Shown here one piece after another: positions 8,398-16,747 of a stretch of DNA of 64,000 nucleotides (position 1 is the first letter of the stretch; every line of letters begins with the position of its first letter). The notes beneath the pieces were generated by a model. The model had not been told where the DNA came from and did no database searches. It saw nothing but the letters and a program-made list of their open reading frames with translations. The stretch is from Enterocloster aldenensis (GTDB lineage: Bacteria; Bacillota; Clostridia; Lachnospirales; Lachnospiraceae): assembly GCF_003434055.1 (NCBI RefSeq), contig NZ_QVEX01000009.1, positions 1-64,000 on the forward strand. The letters run 5' to 3'. Made by a program: the position numbers and the translations under genes.

Positions 8398-9297
8398 TCA
8401 GTCCACGGTAACGCCCAGAAACTGGCATAATTCCTGGATACAGGCGTCTTTATCCTTTTGGGTCAGCTCCACCCCGAACATGAAACGGAAAATGGCCTCC
8501 ATCTGCCCGGCCAGCATCTTGAGCCCGGGTACGGTCTTAAGGCCCCTTGCCCTGGCGGCTGCGATTACCGGAGTGTCAGCCGGATTGATGATAACGTCAA
8601 ATACCACGCAGTCCTTTGGAAGATAGTCCACAAACCCCAGGTATTCGTGGGTCTTTCCGTATCCCGCCATTCCCAGGGGCGTCACCTGAAGGAACAGCTG
8701 GGCTGTCCCGGCCGCCTTATCAAGGTTCTCCGGCGTGGATGCCAGGGCCCTTGTCTCCATGGAGGTATGGGTGTTCAGTATGTCGGCGATTTCCTGTGCC
8801 TTTTTTACGGTCCTGTTTAATATGGTAAGTTTCCTGATGCCGTGCTTTGACAGTTCCAGCCCAATCACGCCGCTGATGCTGCCGCTTCCCAGCATCACCG
8901 CCTCTTTTCCCTCAAGCCGGGCGCCGCTGCTTAGGATGGCATTCAGGGCGCCCTTACCGTCCATGCCCACGCCGTGGCTGGTGCCGTCTTCGTCAATGCG
9001 GATTGCATTGACGGACTGGAATATCCTGGAGCTTTCATCCACATCATCCAGCAAAGGTATGATATCCTTTTTGTGCGGCATGGTAGGGGAAATGTAGCGG
9101 ATGCCCAGCATTTTACATGCCTCCATAAACCGGGGCAGCATTCCCTTTTTTACCTCCACCGGAAGCATGATGGCGTTCATGTCCAGTTCGCCAAACAGTT
9201 TGTTGTACGCCCTGGGCGCATTGGTCTTGCCCATGGGGTCGCCTATATTTAACACAAGCTTTGTGTCCGTATTGAATTTAACATTTTCCAGATTCAT
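8398..9297 (-). CDS. Divergent shikimate-dehydrogenase-like protein (AroE family)
   Basis: The protein has about 299 residues from the ATG at 9297; 9306 is the alternative start, but it is too close to GGGGG. It shows the AroE layout. PTMPHKK holds the catalytic Lys at about 76, GMDGKG the catalytic Asp at about 113, a GSGSISG nucleotide loop follows, and NRTVKKAQ marks the dinucleotide fold. The Ser-x-Ser motif that grips the shikimate carboxylate is replaced by GKTNAP. With the catalytic pair kept and the substrate motif changed, I infer an NAD(P)-dependent dehydrogenase for another cyclic or keto acid, consistent with its place between a transporter and two other dehydrogenases. It is not placed as a housekeeping aroE. 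The gene lies 17 bases after livF. Confidence 0.8.
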   Translation of the reverse strand: MNLENVKFNTDTKLVLNIGDPMGKTNAPRAYNKLFGELDMNAIMLPVEVKKGMLPRFMEACKMLGIRYISPTMPHKKDIIPLLDDVDESSRIFQSVNAIRIDEDGTSHGVGMDGKGALNAILSSGARLEGKEAVMLGSGSISGVIGLELSKHGIRKLTILNRTVKKAQEIADILNTHTSMETRALASTPENLDKAAGTAQLFLQVTPLGMAGYGKTHEYLGFVDYLPKDCVVFDVIINPADTPVIAAARARGLKTVPGLKMLAGQMEAIFRFMFGVELTQKDKDACIQELCQFLGVTVD

Positions 9298-9314
9298 GAT
9301 ACCCATTTCCCCCT

Positions 9315-10049
9315 TTATTTCCCGCTCTTGCCCAGGTACACTTCCAACAGCGCATCCTGGCTGGCGCCGTCGGAGGCATCCAGCTCACCGGCTATCTTCC
9401 CGGTATTCAGCATGTAGGAGCGGTCGCTGACCTTTATTGCCATCCTGGCGTTCTGCTCCACCAGAAGGATTGTGATTCCTGTCTGTTTCAGCTTTTCAAT
9501 GATGTTGAATACCTGCTCCACCACCAGCGGCGCAAGGCCCATGGACGGTTCATCCAGCAAAAGGAGCTTGGGGTCGGACATCATGGCCCTTCCGATGGCC
9601 AGCATCTGCTGTTCGCCTCCGGACAGCGTGCCCCCCATCTGGCCCTTCCTCTCCGCAAGGCGTGGGAAGAATTCAAATACCTGGTCTAAGATTTTCTGGT
9701 CCAGCGCCTTGTCTGCGGCCCTTGTGTAGGAGCCGATGGCCAGGTTTTCCATAACCGTGGCATCGGCGAATATCTTGCGCCCCTCCGGCACGATGGAGAT
9801 TCCCATGGGGATGATTTCATGGGATTTCCTGCCCACAAGTTCCTCCCCCTGGTATTTGACGGAGCCGCTTTCAATATGTACCATGCCGATGATGGATTTT
9901 AAAAGGGTTGATTTGCCTGCGCCGTTGGCTCCCAGCAGAGAAACCAGCTCTCCCTTGTCCACATGGATGTTTATGTCCTTGATGGCTTTAATCATCCCAT
10001 AGCTGGAATGTAAGCCGGATATATCTAAAACCGTTTCCCTCTGGCCCAT
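9315..10049 (-). CDS. livF: Liv-type ABC transporter ATPase LivF, system 1
   Basis: This 244-residue ABC ATPase has Walker A GANGAGKST, signature LSGGEQQMLAI and Walker B LLLLDEPSMGL, with the MVHIESGSVKYQGEEL-type region of LivF proteins. It powers uptake with LivG. Its ATG overlaps the livG stop by one base (TAATG). The family imports branched-chain amino acids, but also amides, urea and aromatic acids; the catabolic genes behind it suggest a substrate other than leucine. Confidence 0.92.
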   Translation of the reverse strand: MGQRETVLDISGLHSSYGMIKAIKDINIHVDKGELVSLLGANGAGKSTLLKSIIGMVHIESGSVKYQGEELVGRKSHEIIPMGISIVPEGRKIFADATVMENLAIGSYTRAADKALDQKILDQVFEFFPRLAERKGQMGGTLSGGEQQMLAIGRAMMSDPKLLLLDEPSMGLAPLVVEQVFNIIEKLKQTGITILLVEQNARMAIKVSDRSYMLNTGKIAGELDASDGASQDALLEVYLGKSGK

Positions 10050-10825
10050 TAAGAATCACTCCTTCCCAGGTATGCCTCGATTACTTCCTCATTGTTCTGA
10101 ATCTCTTCCGGAACCCCGTGGGCAATCCTCGCACCATAGTTTAACACCGTGATATCATCCGAAATATTCATGATCAGGTCCATGTCATGCTCCACTATGA
10201 GGACGGATATGCCAAAGTCATTGCGGATGCCACGGATTGTCCTTATGAGTTCTTCCTTTTCCTGGGCATTCATTCCTGCTGCCGGTTCATCCAACAAAAG
10301 GATTTTTGGCTGGGTGGCCATGGCCCTGGCGATTTCCAGCAGCCGCTGGTGGCCGTAAGGCAGGCTGGAGGCCAGCTCATCCTTTAAGTCCGCAATCTTT
10401 AAATACTCCAGAAGTTCCTCGCTCCTTTTCCGGATATTCCTGTCCTCTTCCAGCATTTTCCTGCGGTTGTAGATAATGTTGAACAGTCCGGCCCGGCTCC
10501 GGCAGTGGAAGCCTGTCATGACATTTTCCACTGCCGTCATTTTCTTAAACAGGCGGATGTTCTGGTAGGTCCTGGCGATTCCCATGTCCACTATCTTGTA
10601 TGGTGCGCAGCCGCAGATGGATCTGCCCTCAAAGAAGATATCGCCTTTGGTCACCTGGTATACGCCGGTAATGATATTGAATACCGTTGTCTTTCCTGCG
10701 CCGTTGGGGCCAATCAGGGAACAGATCTGGTTTTTTTCTATCTTAAGGTCAACCTCGGAAACAGCTGTCAGGCCGCCGAATTGTTTTGTAACTCCCTTTA
10801 ATTCCAATACTGCCACAATCCTCAC
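10049..10825 (-). CDS. livG: Liv-type ABC transporter ATPase LivG, system 1
   Basis: The protein has 258 residues, with Walker A GPNGAGKTT, signature-region LPYGHQRLLEIARAM (a relaxed LSGGQ, usual for LivG), Walker B ILLLDEPAAGMN and the switch His in VEHDMDLIM. The start is GTG at 10825 within a GTGA overlap with the livM stop, preceded by GGAAAGGACAG. It pairs with LivF to energise the LivHM channel. Confidence 0.92.
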   Translation of the reverse strand: MRIVAVLELKGVTKQFGGLTAVSEVDLKIEKNQICSLIGPNGAGKTTVFNIITGVYQVTKGDIFFEGRSICGCAPYKIVDMGIARTYQNIRLFKKMTAVENVMTGFHCRSRAGLFNIIYNRRKMLEEDRNIRKRSEELLEYLKIADLKDELASSLPYGHQRLLEIARAMATQPKILLLDEPAAGMNAQEKEELIRTIRGIRNDFGISVLIVEHDMDLIMNISDDITVLNYGARIAHGVPEEIQNNEEVIEAYLGRSDS

Positions 10826-11784
10826 CTGTCCTTTCCGTCGAATTTAGCCTGTGCATATCCAATGAGTTTTTTCGCATAGGGCGTGATGCCGCCCGGATAG
10901 CGGATAATGACCGTCAGGAGGATGACCCCGTACACAACCATGCGCCAGTCTCCCAGGAAACGCAGGGCTTCCGGAAGGATATTCATGATAATGGCGCCAA
11001 TCACAGGCCCGATGGTGGTTCCCATCCCTCCCATGATGGCTGTCCACAGGAACATGTTGGAATCGTTGCTGGTAAAGCTGTCAGGGCTTACATAGTGGAT
11101 CATCATGGCGTACAGCACTCCTGCCACAGCGGAGTAGACCGCAGACAGCACAAATGCCCTGATTTTAAAGGTAGTGATATTGATTCCCGTCAGCTCGGCA
11201 ACCTTGTCATCATCACGGATTGCCATGAACGCCCTTCCTGTCCTGGACCGCATCAGCCATTTCTGGTACATGATGCCGATGAACACGAAAAATGCAATCA
11301 GATAATAATATTTGAATAATGTATCAAACTTGAATCCAAACAGGTCCGGCGCCTTGATACCTACCACACCGGCCGGGCCGCCCGTCAGGTCAATCCAGTT
11401 CACCAGCACCATCCTGACAATCTCGCCAAAGCCAATGGTCAGAAGGGCCAGATAGCTGCCCCGCACCTTAAGGGCCGGGATGGCGAGAAACACGCCGAAC
11501 ACGGCCGTCACCAGGACAGACGCAGGTAGCACCACGAAAAACGGACATCCCAGCTTTGTATTCAGCAGTGCCGTGGTATATGCGCCAATCCCATAAAAAG
11601 CCGCCTGCCCAAGGGAAAGCTGTCCCGTGTATCCGGTCAAAATATTCACTCCCGTACCAACAATGGCATAAATGCCTATCATATTGACAATCTGGATGAT
11701 ATATGCATTGGGAAGGAGGAAGGGCAGGATCAGGATTGCCGCCGTAACCACTGCAATTAAAGTAATTTTCTTTGTCTGCTTCAT
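10822..11784 (-). CDS. livM: Liv-type ABC permease LivM, system 1
   Basis: This 320-residue, very hydrophobic protein has the LivM hallmark GLTGQLSLGQAAFYGIGAY-like segment (here TGYTGQLSLGQAAFYG) near residue 52 and the LTIGFGEIVRMV coupling region. I start at the ATG at 11784, seven bases after GGGGG; a GTG just before it is also possible. It forms the channel with LivH. It overlaps livG by four bases and lies 11 bases after livH. Confidence 0.9.
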   Translation of the reverse strand: MKQTKKITLIAVVTAAILILPFLLPNAYIIQIVNMIGIYAIVGTGVNILTGYTGQLSLGQAAFYGIGAYTTALLNTKLGCPFFVVLPASVLVTAVFGVFLAIPALKVRGSYLALLTIGFGEIVRMVLVNWIDLTGGPAGVVGIKAPDLFGFKFDTLFKYYYLIAFFVFIGIMYQKWLMRSRTGRAFMAIRDDDKVAELTGINITTFKIRAFVLSAVYSAVAGVLYAMMIHYVSPDSFTSNDSNMFLWTAIMGGMGTTIGPVIGAIIMNILPEALRFLGDWRMVVYGVILLTVIIRYPGGITPYAKKLIGYAQAKFDGKDR

Positions 11785-11795
11785 CACAATACCCC

Positions 11796-12662
11796 CTACA
11801 GCTTCTGCTCGATGCGCTTGCCCAGAATCCCATTTGGCTTAAAATACAGGAACAGGAACAACAGCACAAATGAGATGATATCCTTATAAGCAGCCGTGGC
11901 ATACGTGGCTCCCAGCGCTTCCACAATCCCCAGTATGATGCCTCCAAGCATGGCCCCCACAATGTTGCCGAACCCGCCCAGGATAGCTGCGGAAAATGCC
12001 TTCAGCCCAACCAGCGTACCCATGTCCACGCTTACATAGAAAATCGGCGAAAGAAGGATTCCCGCAATGGCTGCAAAGGCTGCGCTGATGCCGAATGTAA
12101 CCAGCCTGCACTTATTCACATTAATGCCCATCATGGACGCGCCCTCGGAATCCGTGGCAGCCGCCCTCATCTGCTTGCCGGTCCTGGTCTTATAAAAAAA
12201 CAGCTGAAGCACCACCACAAGGCAGGCCGCCACGCAGATAATCCCTATGTTCTGCGGCAGAAGCAGCAGCTGGCCCAGATTAATGGGATCCGTGCTGAAC
12301 AGGGCCGGGAACACCTGAGGCTCAGCCCCCCAGATGACAATAGCCAGATTCTTCATGATATAGGACACGCCCACCGTTGCAATCAGAAGGTTTGTAAATG
12401 AACTGAACTCCAGCTTCCTGTAAATGAACCGCTCCAGGCAGCATCCAATGAACGCGGCCGCGATAATGGTCAGCACAATGGCCAGGGGTATGGGAATCCC
12501 CACCGTAATCAGGGTAAGGCAGATAAAAGCAGAAATCATAATCGTATCACCATGTGCAAAGTTCAGCATGCCAAGTGATTTATATATCATGGTCACGCCA
12601 ATGGCCAGCAAAGCATAGATGCTGCCATTGGTAAGGCCGTTTAAAATCTGTTGAAAGACCAT
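11796..12662 (-). CDS. livH: Liv-type ABC permease LivH, system 1
   Basis: The protein has 288 residues from the ATG at 12662, just after AAGGAGGAGACT. It has GLTNGSIYALLAIGVTMIY at the N-terminus, the LNFAHGD motif, and GFGNIVGAMLGGIILG near the C-terminus, all typical of LivH. It is an integral membrane channel subunit. The longer frame to 12719 would overlap the binding-protein gene and adds a charged, non-family N-terminus. It is 88% or so hydrophobic-helix in character, and the partner LivM follows at once. Confidence 0.9.
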   Translation of the reverse strand: MVFQQILNGLTNGSIYALLAIGVTMIYKSLGMLNFAHGDTIMISAFICLTLITVGIPIPLAIVLTIIAAAFIGCCLERFIYRKLEFSSFTNLLIATVGVSYIMKNLAIVIWGAEPQVFPALFSTDPINLGQLLLLPQNIGIICVAACLVVVLQLFFYKTRTGKQMRAAATDSEGASMMGINVNKCRLVTFGISAAFAAIAGILLSPIFYVSVDMGTLVGLKAFSAAILGGFGNIVGAMLGGIILGIVEALGATYATAAYKDIISFVLLFLFLYFKPNGILGKRIEQKL

Positions 12663-12702
12663 AGTCTCCTCCTTACATTCTGTCTGTTTTGACACGCCGC
12701 CG

Positions 12703-13854
12703 TCAGTCCATGGGTACAATGGTATGCTTACCGTCCACTATCTGCACAACCATCAGGTCCTTAATCATCTCGCCATTGGAAGCAAAGTTATAGACACCGG
12801 CCGCGCCCTCAAAATCCTTGGTTGCCAAAAGCGCATCCCTGATAGCCTGCCCGTCCAGTGAACCTGCCCTCTTAATGGCATCCGCCAGAAGATAGACCGA
12901 ATCATAGGCCTGGGGCGCGTTCTGGTCATAGCTCTGCTGGTAAATCTCTTTATACTTCTTATCAAATGCCTGGACCTTCTCATCCGGGTTTGCCTCTGTA
13001 AAAGCAGTCGTGAAAATAAGCCCATTTACAGCGTCCCCGCCCAGTTCAACCAGTTTAGGAGAATTAAATCCCGTACCGATAAGCGGAACCTCAATGCCAT
13101 TCTGTTTCGCCTGCTTACAAATCAGGGCCGCCTCCGTATAATACCCCCAGAGGATGATGGCGTCCGGCTCAGCCTGTTTTAATTTAGTCAGATGTACGGA
13201 AAAATCCTTCTCGCCCGAATTATACATTTCATTGGCCGCCACATCGATTCCATACTCCGGCGCCAGCTCCTGGATAATCCCAAAGGCGCCTGTGCCGAAA
13301 TCAGAGGACTCATATAGCACAGCCACTTTCTGTCCGTTTATTTTTTCCTTAAAGTATTTAAACAACGTCTTTATATGGGTTGTGTCCGTGGCAGTCGTAC
13401 GGAAAATGAACTCATTTCCCTGTTCCACAATACTCTGCGCGCTGGAGCATGGTGTAATCTGGGGAATCTTAGAAGCCGCCGTAATCTCCATATCTGCAAT
13501 GGTGCAGGAGCTGTTCAGCGCACCAATCAGCGCGGTTATCTTATTCTGGTTCACCAGCTTCTGTGTCACGGTAACAGACTTTGCCGGAACCCCCTCGTCA
13601 TCTTCCTTCACAAGTTCAATCATATACTTTCCGTCAATGCCGCCGGCTTCATTAATCTCATTTACAGCCATTTCTACCGCATTGGCCTGCACCAGGCCGC
13701 TGGCCGCCGCATTTCCCGTAAGGGGCCCCACGCATCCCAGAACAACCGTCTCTTTCCCATCCTTACCCTTCGTATCCCCCTGGCACCCCGACATGGTCCC
13801 CATAACCATGGCCGCCACTGTCAAAACCGCTGCTATCTTCCAATATCTTCTCAT
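12703..13854 (-). CDS. Liv-type substrate-binding lipoprotein, system 1
   Basis: The protein has 383 residues from the ATG at 13854. A signal peptide ends in the lipobox MSGC with Cys at residue 24, so it should be lipid-anchored outside the membrane. The mature part is a type-I periplasmic binding protein (ANF-receptor/LivJ-like): VVLGCVGPLTGNAAASG opening, SSCTIADMEITAASKIPQI, and a Venus-flytrap two-lobe pattern. It captures the ligand for LivHMGF. The ligand cannot be read from the sequence. No clear promoter was found upstream; the 230-base gap before the next gene contains a palindromic element. Confidence 0.9.
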   Translation of the reverse strand: MRRYWKIAAVLTVAAMVMGTMSGCQGDTKGKDGKETVVLGCVGPLTGNAAASGLVQANAVEMAVNEINEAGGIDGKYMIELVKEDDEGVPAKSVTVTQKLVNQNKITALIGALNSSCTIADMEITAASKIPQITPCSSAQSIVEQGNEFIFRTTATDTTHIKTLFKYFKEKINGQKVAVLYESSDFGTGAFGIIQELAPEYGIDVAANEMYNSGEKDFSVHLTKLKQAEPDAIILWGYYTEAALICKQAKQNGIEVPLIGTGFNSPKLVELGGDAVNGLIFTTAFTEANPDEKVQAFDKKYKEIYQQSYDQNAPQAYDSVYLLADAIKRAGSLDGQAIRDALLATKDFEGAAGVYNFASNGEMIKDLMVVQIVDGKHTIVPMD

Positions 13855-14094
13855 AAAATAAACCCTTTCCCTATCTATGCTCTCAACAATAGCTCCAAAA
13901 AACCTCACATCCACCAGAAGCAGGCCCCCTACCCACTCCCTCTAATTCACTAAACTCCACATTCCAGGCCTGCCAGCCACTCTCATCCACCAAACCGCAG
14001 TACGGCCCATCAAACAATCCCAATCATTAAACTGCGTTCCGGCCCGCCGCATCTTCCCACGCCATAAGCTGTAATCCGGCCTGCCAGTACCGCA

Positions 14095-14232
14095 GCCGCG
14101 TCCCGGGTATCCTTCCTGAGAAGACCATCTTTACCCGCCGGCACTTAGACGCGGTCCTTCACGCGTCTTAGTACCGCTGCGCGTAAAACAAGCGCGAGCG
14201 GGTCTGAACAGGGAGGATACCCGGGATGCGGC
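14095..14232. repeat. 138-bp imperfect palindrome with internal hairpins
   Basis: The outer arms, 24 bases each, match at 22 positions (left arm GCCGCGTCCCGGGTATCCTT onward). Inside lies a second hairpin, AGACGCG paired with CGCGTCT on the minus strand, and further GC-rich arms. There is no open frame. It fills the intergenic space between livJ-like system 1 and the PLP-enzyme gene. It may be a dispersed palindromic repeat or a structured RNA; the sequence does not match a riboswitch that I recognise. Confidence 0.7.
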
Positions 14233-14274
14233 GGACCCTACTCCGAAACGCCGCGGACCCTACTCCGGAACGCC
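14231..14274. repeat. 22-bp tandem duplication
   Basis: Two adjacent 22-bp units, GCGGACCCTACTCCGAAACG-CC and the same with one A-to-G change, lie directly before the stop codon of the PLP-enzyme gene and next to the palindrome. The rest of 13855-14094 has no recognisable feature. Confidence 0.8.
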
Positions 14275-14284
14275 GCCCCCCACC

Positions 14285-15571
14285 TTACAGCGCCGCGATT
14301 TCCTTCGCAGCCCGCAAAAACGTATCAATATCCTCCACCCCATGACAATGAAGCGGTGACACGCGCACAATCCCTGCCAGGTCAAAGGGATGCAGTGACC
14401 GGACAGAATAATAATTGGAATCGCTTCGGTCATAGACAATGACATCCCTCTTCACAAACTCCGTAACCGCATCCGGGCAGCTGATGTTATCAAAGGTCAG
14501 CGGCATGATGAAATCCCTATTTTCCAAAGACTCCCTGTCAAATTCAACCCTGGCATGGGGAATATGGCGGATACCCGGAACCTCCTCCGTTCCCTCCAGC
14601 GCCCTGTATAGCAGCGCCCTCTCATGCATCTCAATGCGTTCCATGCCTTCCACGTACAGTTCCCTTCTGTCCGTGCTGTCAATGTAATGGCTGCCGATCC
14701 AGCATACATGGTCCACGATGGCGCTTACGCTTGCATACATGGCAGGCGCCGGGCCGCCGATTTCCCATGGGTCGCCCAGATTGCCAAAGATTCCGGGATG
14801 GTCCAGGGCTGCCAGACGGTCCGATACATAACCGGCGCCGAATCCCCTGCATCCGAAAATCTTGTATGCTGCAAAGTTGATGCCATCCAGCTGTAAATCC
14901 TGTACATCCACCAGTCCGTGGGGCATGTGCTGTACCGCATCGGAAATTATGTATAAGTCAGGCTTGATGGCGCGGGCGCGGGTTACGATTTCCTTCATAT
15001 CCATCACCGCGCCGGTGTGGTTGGACGCATAGATGCACACCAGAAGGGCCGTGTCCTTATCCACCAGACGTTCAATCTCTTCCGCGTCAATTCCGCCCGT
15101 CACCTTATTTGGCTTTGCAATACGCACCTCCATGCCTGCTTTTCTTCCATAGTACATGACAGAATCATATGCGGAGGGATGGTCCAGGTCAGTTACCACC
15201 ACATTGGTACCTTTTATATTCTCAAGTACGGTGCGGACCATCTCAAACATTACCTTAGAGGATGATTTCTCAGCAATTATCTGTCCGTACCTGGGGGCAT
15301 TGAACATAATCCTTAAATCCCTGAACCCATTCAGGGTCAGCTGCCTTAACGCCTTTGCCCTTGGATGTTTCCTGGAATCACAGTCAGGGAATGTGTCCGC
15401 TTCCTCATAAGCCTTATTGACAGCCTTCAGTCTCAGGGAACCGCCTGCATTTTCAAAAAACAGCCTCTTACCTGCCTCCGGATCGGAATCCACGTTCCAG
15501 AACCTGTCCTTAATCTCTGCCTGAAGCTTCCCGTCAAATAATAAACCCTGTGGGTAATCCTTAATATTCAT
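14285..15571 (-). CDS. Class V aminotransferase / cysteine-desulfurase-like PLP enzyme
   Basis: The protein has 428 residues. PLP-binding features are Asp211 and His215 in SDAVQHMPHG and the Schiff-base Lys237 in AAYKIFGCRGFGAGY. It resembles the selenocysteine-lyase/isopenicillin-epimerase-like branch more than IscS: there is no clear IscS/SufS Cys loop, although Cys241 follows the Lys closely. The reaction is unknown; it could desulfurate, epimerise or transaminate an amino acid. The ATG at 15571 has AGGAGG nine bases upstream. It is 50 bases after the M29-like gene on the same strand, downstream of the LacI operator, so the two likely form an operon. Confidence 0.82.
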   Translation of the reverse strand: MNIKDYPQGLLFDGKLQAEIKDRFWNVDSDPEAGKRLFFENAGGSLRLKAVNKAYEEADTFPDCDSRKHPRAKALRQLTLNGFRDLRIMFNAPRYGQIIAEKSSSKVMFEMVRTVLENIKGTNVVVTDLDHPSAYDSVMYYGRKAGMEVRIAKPNKVTGGIDAEEIERLVDKDTALLVCIYASNHTGAVMDMKEIVTRARAIKPDLYIISDAVQHMPHGLVDVQDLQLDGINFAAYKIFGCRGFGAGYVSDRLAALDHPGIFGNLGDPWEIGGPAPAMYASVSAIVDHVCWIGSHYIDSTDRRELYVEGMERIEMHERALLYRALEGTEEVPGIRHIPHARVEFDRESLENRDFIMPLTFDNISCPDAVTEFVKRDVIVYDRSDSNYYSVRSLHPFDLAGIVRVSPLHCHGVEDIDTFLRAAKEIAAL

Positions 15572-15621
15572 CTCTGTGCTCCTCCTGGTTTGAGCTATAT
15601 TTTATCTGCTTACTTATTCTC

Positions 15622-16587
15622 TTAATCAAACACTACTTTTCCTTCATCAAAAATCACCTTGCCGTCCACTTCAATGGTCGGGTCCTTGAACATCATGTCG
15701 ATGTGAAGCAGGCAGTCCTGGTTATCCGTCTCATTGTTGCCCAGCGCCACATGTACATAACCCATGCAGCCCTCATCCTCCAGCATCCTTCCGCAGAGAC
15801 TTGCATCCGGGTTAAGTCCCACGCCGATTTCGCCGATGCGGTAAATCCTCGGGTCATAAATCTCCTTAAGGACCTTCTCAAACTTCCTGGCTTCCTCACC
15901 GCCCTCAATCTTTGTGACAAAGCTGTTCTCAATATATAAGGTAATGGGTTCCTTTAAAAGCCCCATGGCCGGATGGGTGATGCTGCCGTCAATCACCACC
16001 TTGCCGTGGGCAGTGCCGGGAATGGCGCCGGTTGCACATTCGATGTCCGGCGGTGAACAGGTCTGGCCCTTCTCATGGCTCATCCCGTACTGCGGGAATA
16101 TCTTGTGCCCCTTGATGCTGCAGTAGTAGTCCGTTCCCAGGGCAGAAGTGATGTGTACCTGGTCTCCTCCTGCAAAACCTTTGGCAATCTGGTCCACGTA
16201 TTTTTTGTTGGCCTCGAAGTCTGTGTAGAGGCCGCCTTTTTCCAACATTCCGAAGTCATAATCACAACAGTTTAAATCGCGTGCACCTGCTTCGCACGCC
16301 CTCCTTCTTGCATAGCTGTGGGATAAGGAAAAGGTTGTTGCACGAAAGATGACATCGGCTTTCAGCATAGCCGCAGCTACCAGATCCGTTGGCTCCTCTC
16401 CGTGCATTTTCCTGGGATTCATCAGGACCAGGGTGCGGTTGGGGAACCTTTCAGCGGCATCCCAGAGCGCCATTCCCATGTCCATGCTTTCCTCATCCGT
16501 CACAATCAGGATGTTCTCATCCTCTTTGCAGTGGGAACACACTGTCAGCAGACGTTGGCATGCTTCATAGATTTTCTTTTCTCTCAT
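15622..16587 (-). CDS. M29 aminopeptidase / NicX-like metal-dependent protein
   Basis: The protein has 321 residues and is related to the leucyl-aminopeptidase (M29) superfamily that also holds the ring-cleaving enzyme NicX. The C-terminal half has the conserved PPDIECATGAIPGTAHGKVV block, the IGEIGVGLNPDA segment and HVALGNNETDNQDCLLHIDMM, where Glu and His ligands for the metal are expected. The N-terminal part (NILIVTDEESMDMGMALWDAAE) is the usual Rossmann-like domain. Whether it is a peptidase or a dioxygenase cannot be decided; pairing with a PLP enzyme under a LacI regulator suggests catabolism of an amino-acid-like or heterocyclic compound. Confidence 0.75.
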   Translation of the reverse strand: MREKKIYEACQRLLTVCSHCKEDENILIVTDEESMDMGMALWDAAERFPNRTLVLMNPRKMHGEEPTDLVAAAMLKADVIFRATTFSLSHSYARRRACEAGARDLNCCDYDFGMLEKGGLYTDFEANKKYVDQIAKGFAGGDQVHITSALGTDYYCSIKGHKIFPQYGMSHEKGQTCSPPDIECATGAIPGTAHGKVVIDGSITHPAMGLLKEPITLYIENSFVTKIEGGEEARKFEKVLKEIYDPRIYRIGEIGVGLNPDASLCGRMLEDEGCMGYVHVALGNNETDNQDCLLHIDMMFKDPTIEVDGKVIFDEGKVVFD

Positions 16588-16668
16588 TTTCTCTCCCTCT
16601 CTTTGAAAAAGTTTTTGCTCTTTTTGATTTTTATTATATTTAACCCTTATCCGGGATTAAGTATCTAA

Positions 16669-16688
16669 ATATTTATTCGAATAAATAT
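16669..16688. promoter_or_regulatory. Perfect 20-bp palindrome, candidate LacI operator
   Basis: The sequence ATATTTATTCGAATAAATAT is fully self-complementary with a central CG, as in LacI/PurR-family operators. It lies about 82-101 bases before the M29-like gene and just after the lacI-type gene, so it probably controls the two-gene enzyme operon. A related site lies before the regulator gene itself. Confidence 0.6.
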
Positions 16689-16693
16689 CGGGT

Positions 16694-16730
16694 AAAATGA
16701 AAAGGAATACTTGGATTCCTCATCATTTTT
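16694..16730 (-). terminator. Hairpin terminator after the LacI-family gene
   Basis: On the minus strand AAAATGA, an inner GGAAT/ATTCC stem and TCATTTT form a hairpin with A/T-rich flanks just downstream of the regulator stop. It separates the regulator from the operator and the downstream enzyme operon. Confidence 0.6.
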
Positions 16731-16747
16731 CATCTTTCCGGGTGCAC

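Noticed and set aside
8398..9297. Housekeeping shikimate dehydrogenase
   Set aside because: The shikimate-binding Ser pair is absent and the gene sits in a transport/catabolic operon.
10049..13854. A branched-chain amino-acid importer in the strict sense
   Set aside because: The family name alone does not fix the ligand, and the downstream dehydrogenases point to other substrates.
13154..13861. A 235-residue plus-strand frame opposite the Liv binding protein
   Set aside because: It has Ser/Ala-rich composition typical of antisense frames and lies inside a clear gene.
14095..14232. A riboswitch controlling Liv system 1
   Set aside because: The structure is a simple long palindrome and I recognise no aptamer core; a repeat element is the simpler reading.
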